A stretch of DNA of 64,000 bases, taken from NCBI RefSeq assembly GCF_020463795.1, contig NZ_CP080025.1, forward strand, positions 1,491,001-1,555,000. The letters run 5' to 3'. The notes under the pieces are model-generated. The model worked only from the letters and a program-made list of their open reading frames with translations. It made no database searches and was not told where the DNA came from. Of the stretch, positions 63,395 to 64,000 are shown piece by piece (position 1 is the stretch's first letter; each line of letters starts with the position of its first letter). A program made the translations under genes and the position numbers. This stretch comes from Echinicola marina. Its GTDB lineage: Bacteria > Bacteroidota > Bacteroidia > Cytophagales > Cyclobacteriaceae.

Positions 63395-64000
63395 TTAAAG
63401 TTGTTTTTTGAGTACAATTGATTTTTCAAGTTCCACTAAGCTGCCCTTAATGTTTCTGATAATGGTAAATCGGATTTCCTTACCTTCTTCAGAACGCAAT
63501 AAATCGTTTATTTCTGCTAATTCCCAATATTGTACGGGCAGAAGATTGATGGCCAGTATTTCATCTCCGGCCTTTATACGGGCTTTTGAAGCGGGTGTGT
63601 TTTCCCTTACGCTGCTGACATAATACCTGCCGTTTTCTGCATTTGTCATTCGGATTTTGAGTCCACTCATATCATAATTAAAAGGAGCATGGAAATCCGA
63701 TCCTTTTTTAAAGTACATCTGCTCCCTTGGATAGTCAATGATGAGCTGCATCCTGGACAATAATTCTGATCCCAAACTCCCGAGCCTTCCTGATTCGATG
63801 ATGATGGATGAAAACTCTGTTTCGTCTGGGTATGAGGTGATCACCTTTTTGAAATCTAGCTTGCCAATGGAATATTTCTCGATCCGTCCAGCATGGCCAT
63901 ATAAGTCCCCGCCCAAGGATCTTCCGAGATCTGTTTCAATATTATTGGGAGGAAGTACAATTTGGTCGGAGGTCTCCCTGTTCAGCAAAAGACCATGGTT
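63395..64000 (-). CDS. aspartyl-protease-like protein with PDZ domain, C-terminal part, cut at window edge
   Basis: The minus-strand frame reads through to the window end without a start (residues begin NHGLLLNRET...), so the N terminus lies outside. The first ~115 visible residues (GSLGSELLSRMQLIIDYPREQ) match the second half of a retropepsin-like fold, and the rest is a PDZ domain (YYVSSVRENTPASKARIKAGDEIL split by about 20-residue units, with the INDLLRSEEGKEIRFTI strand). The catalytic DTG-type motif would be upstream of the window. Likely periplasmic. Confidence 0.8.
   Translation of the reverse strand, partial: NHGLLLNRETSDQIVLPPNNIETDLGRSLGGDLYGHAGRIEKYSIGKLDFKKVITSYPDETEFSSIIIESGRLGSLGSELLSRMQLIIDYPREQMYFKKGSDFHAPFNYDMSGLKIRMTNAENGRYYVSSVRENTPASKARIKAGDEILAINLLPVQYWELAEINDLLRSEEGKEIRFTIIRNIKGSLVELEKSIVLKKQL

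Overview
The window is from a Bacteroidota genome, most likely a marine or saline Cytophagales member of the Cyclobacteriaceae type (Cyclobacterium, Echinicola, Algoriphagus). This rests on a SusC/SusD pair, many short lipoproteins with a Cys lipobox, four secreted sulfatases, a 615-residue sulfatase of the SEDNS type, L-fuconate dehydratase, YfiT-type DinB proteins and a tRNA promoter with the Bacteroidota TTG / TAnnTTTG layout. The genus is inferred, not proven.

Layout. 1-4472: a truncated esterase and an M14 carboxypeptidase on the minus strand, facing a dipeptide epimerase plus BioF-like PLP enzyme pair. 4473-9640: a SusC/SusD outer-membrane uptake pair ending in a strong terminator. 9645-14336: a DUF4221-like lipoprotein, a palindrome-rich intergenic patch, a TrmH/SpoU methyltransferase and mutS. 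14400-17215: the most disturbed stretch, with tRNA-Gly, tRNA-Leu, a small GIY-YIG gene that starts just behind the tRNA-Leu terminator, an IS4-family insertion sequence, and a second truncated copy of the tRNA tail, terminator and GIY-YIG start. 17216-23981: small lipoproteins (one looks like a lipid-anchored ExbD periplasmic domain), a PHP-type phosphoesterase, and a symporter / oxidoreductase / L-fuconate dehydratase operon. 24060-28109: a small stress or repair operon (YfiT-like, SRPBCC, AlkD-like), a sulfatase and a membrane protein. 28300-32560: an iron-uptake block (siderophore receptor, PepSY membrane protein, small membrane protein) with two copies of a candidate operator upstream. 32840-39280: a META-domain lipoprotein, trpB2, and a run of sulfatase, LysR regulator and YeiH-type permease. 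39298-48354: dsbD, M20 dipeptidase, oxyR, an orphan ABC ATPase, a Tat-exported oxidoreductase, a YcxB-like protein and a Fur-family regulator. 48511-57880: a large metzincin protease, the msrB/msrA pair, a TetR regulator, two sulfatases separated by a decayed SusD tail, and a 197-bp imperfect inverted repeat ahead of a 49-residue ORF. 58017-64000: a LemA/TPM/TPM operon, a multi-PAS histidine kinase and a truncated PDZ aspartyl-protease-like gene.

Together the genes suggest a particle- or algae-associated degrader that imports glycans (SusCD), removes sulfate from them (four sulfatases, one linked to a putative sulfur-anion permease), breaks down fucose-type sugar acids, scavenges iron and controls thiol or methionine oxidation (OxyR, DsbD, MsrA/B). 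No CRISPR array, rRNA, phage or known defence island is visible. The most unusual items are the duplicated tRNA-tail/terminator/GIY-YIG unit around the IS, the dispersed palindromes, the lipoprotein with an ExbD-like domain, and the long inverted repeat at 57476-57672.
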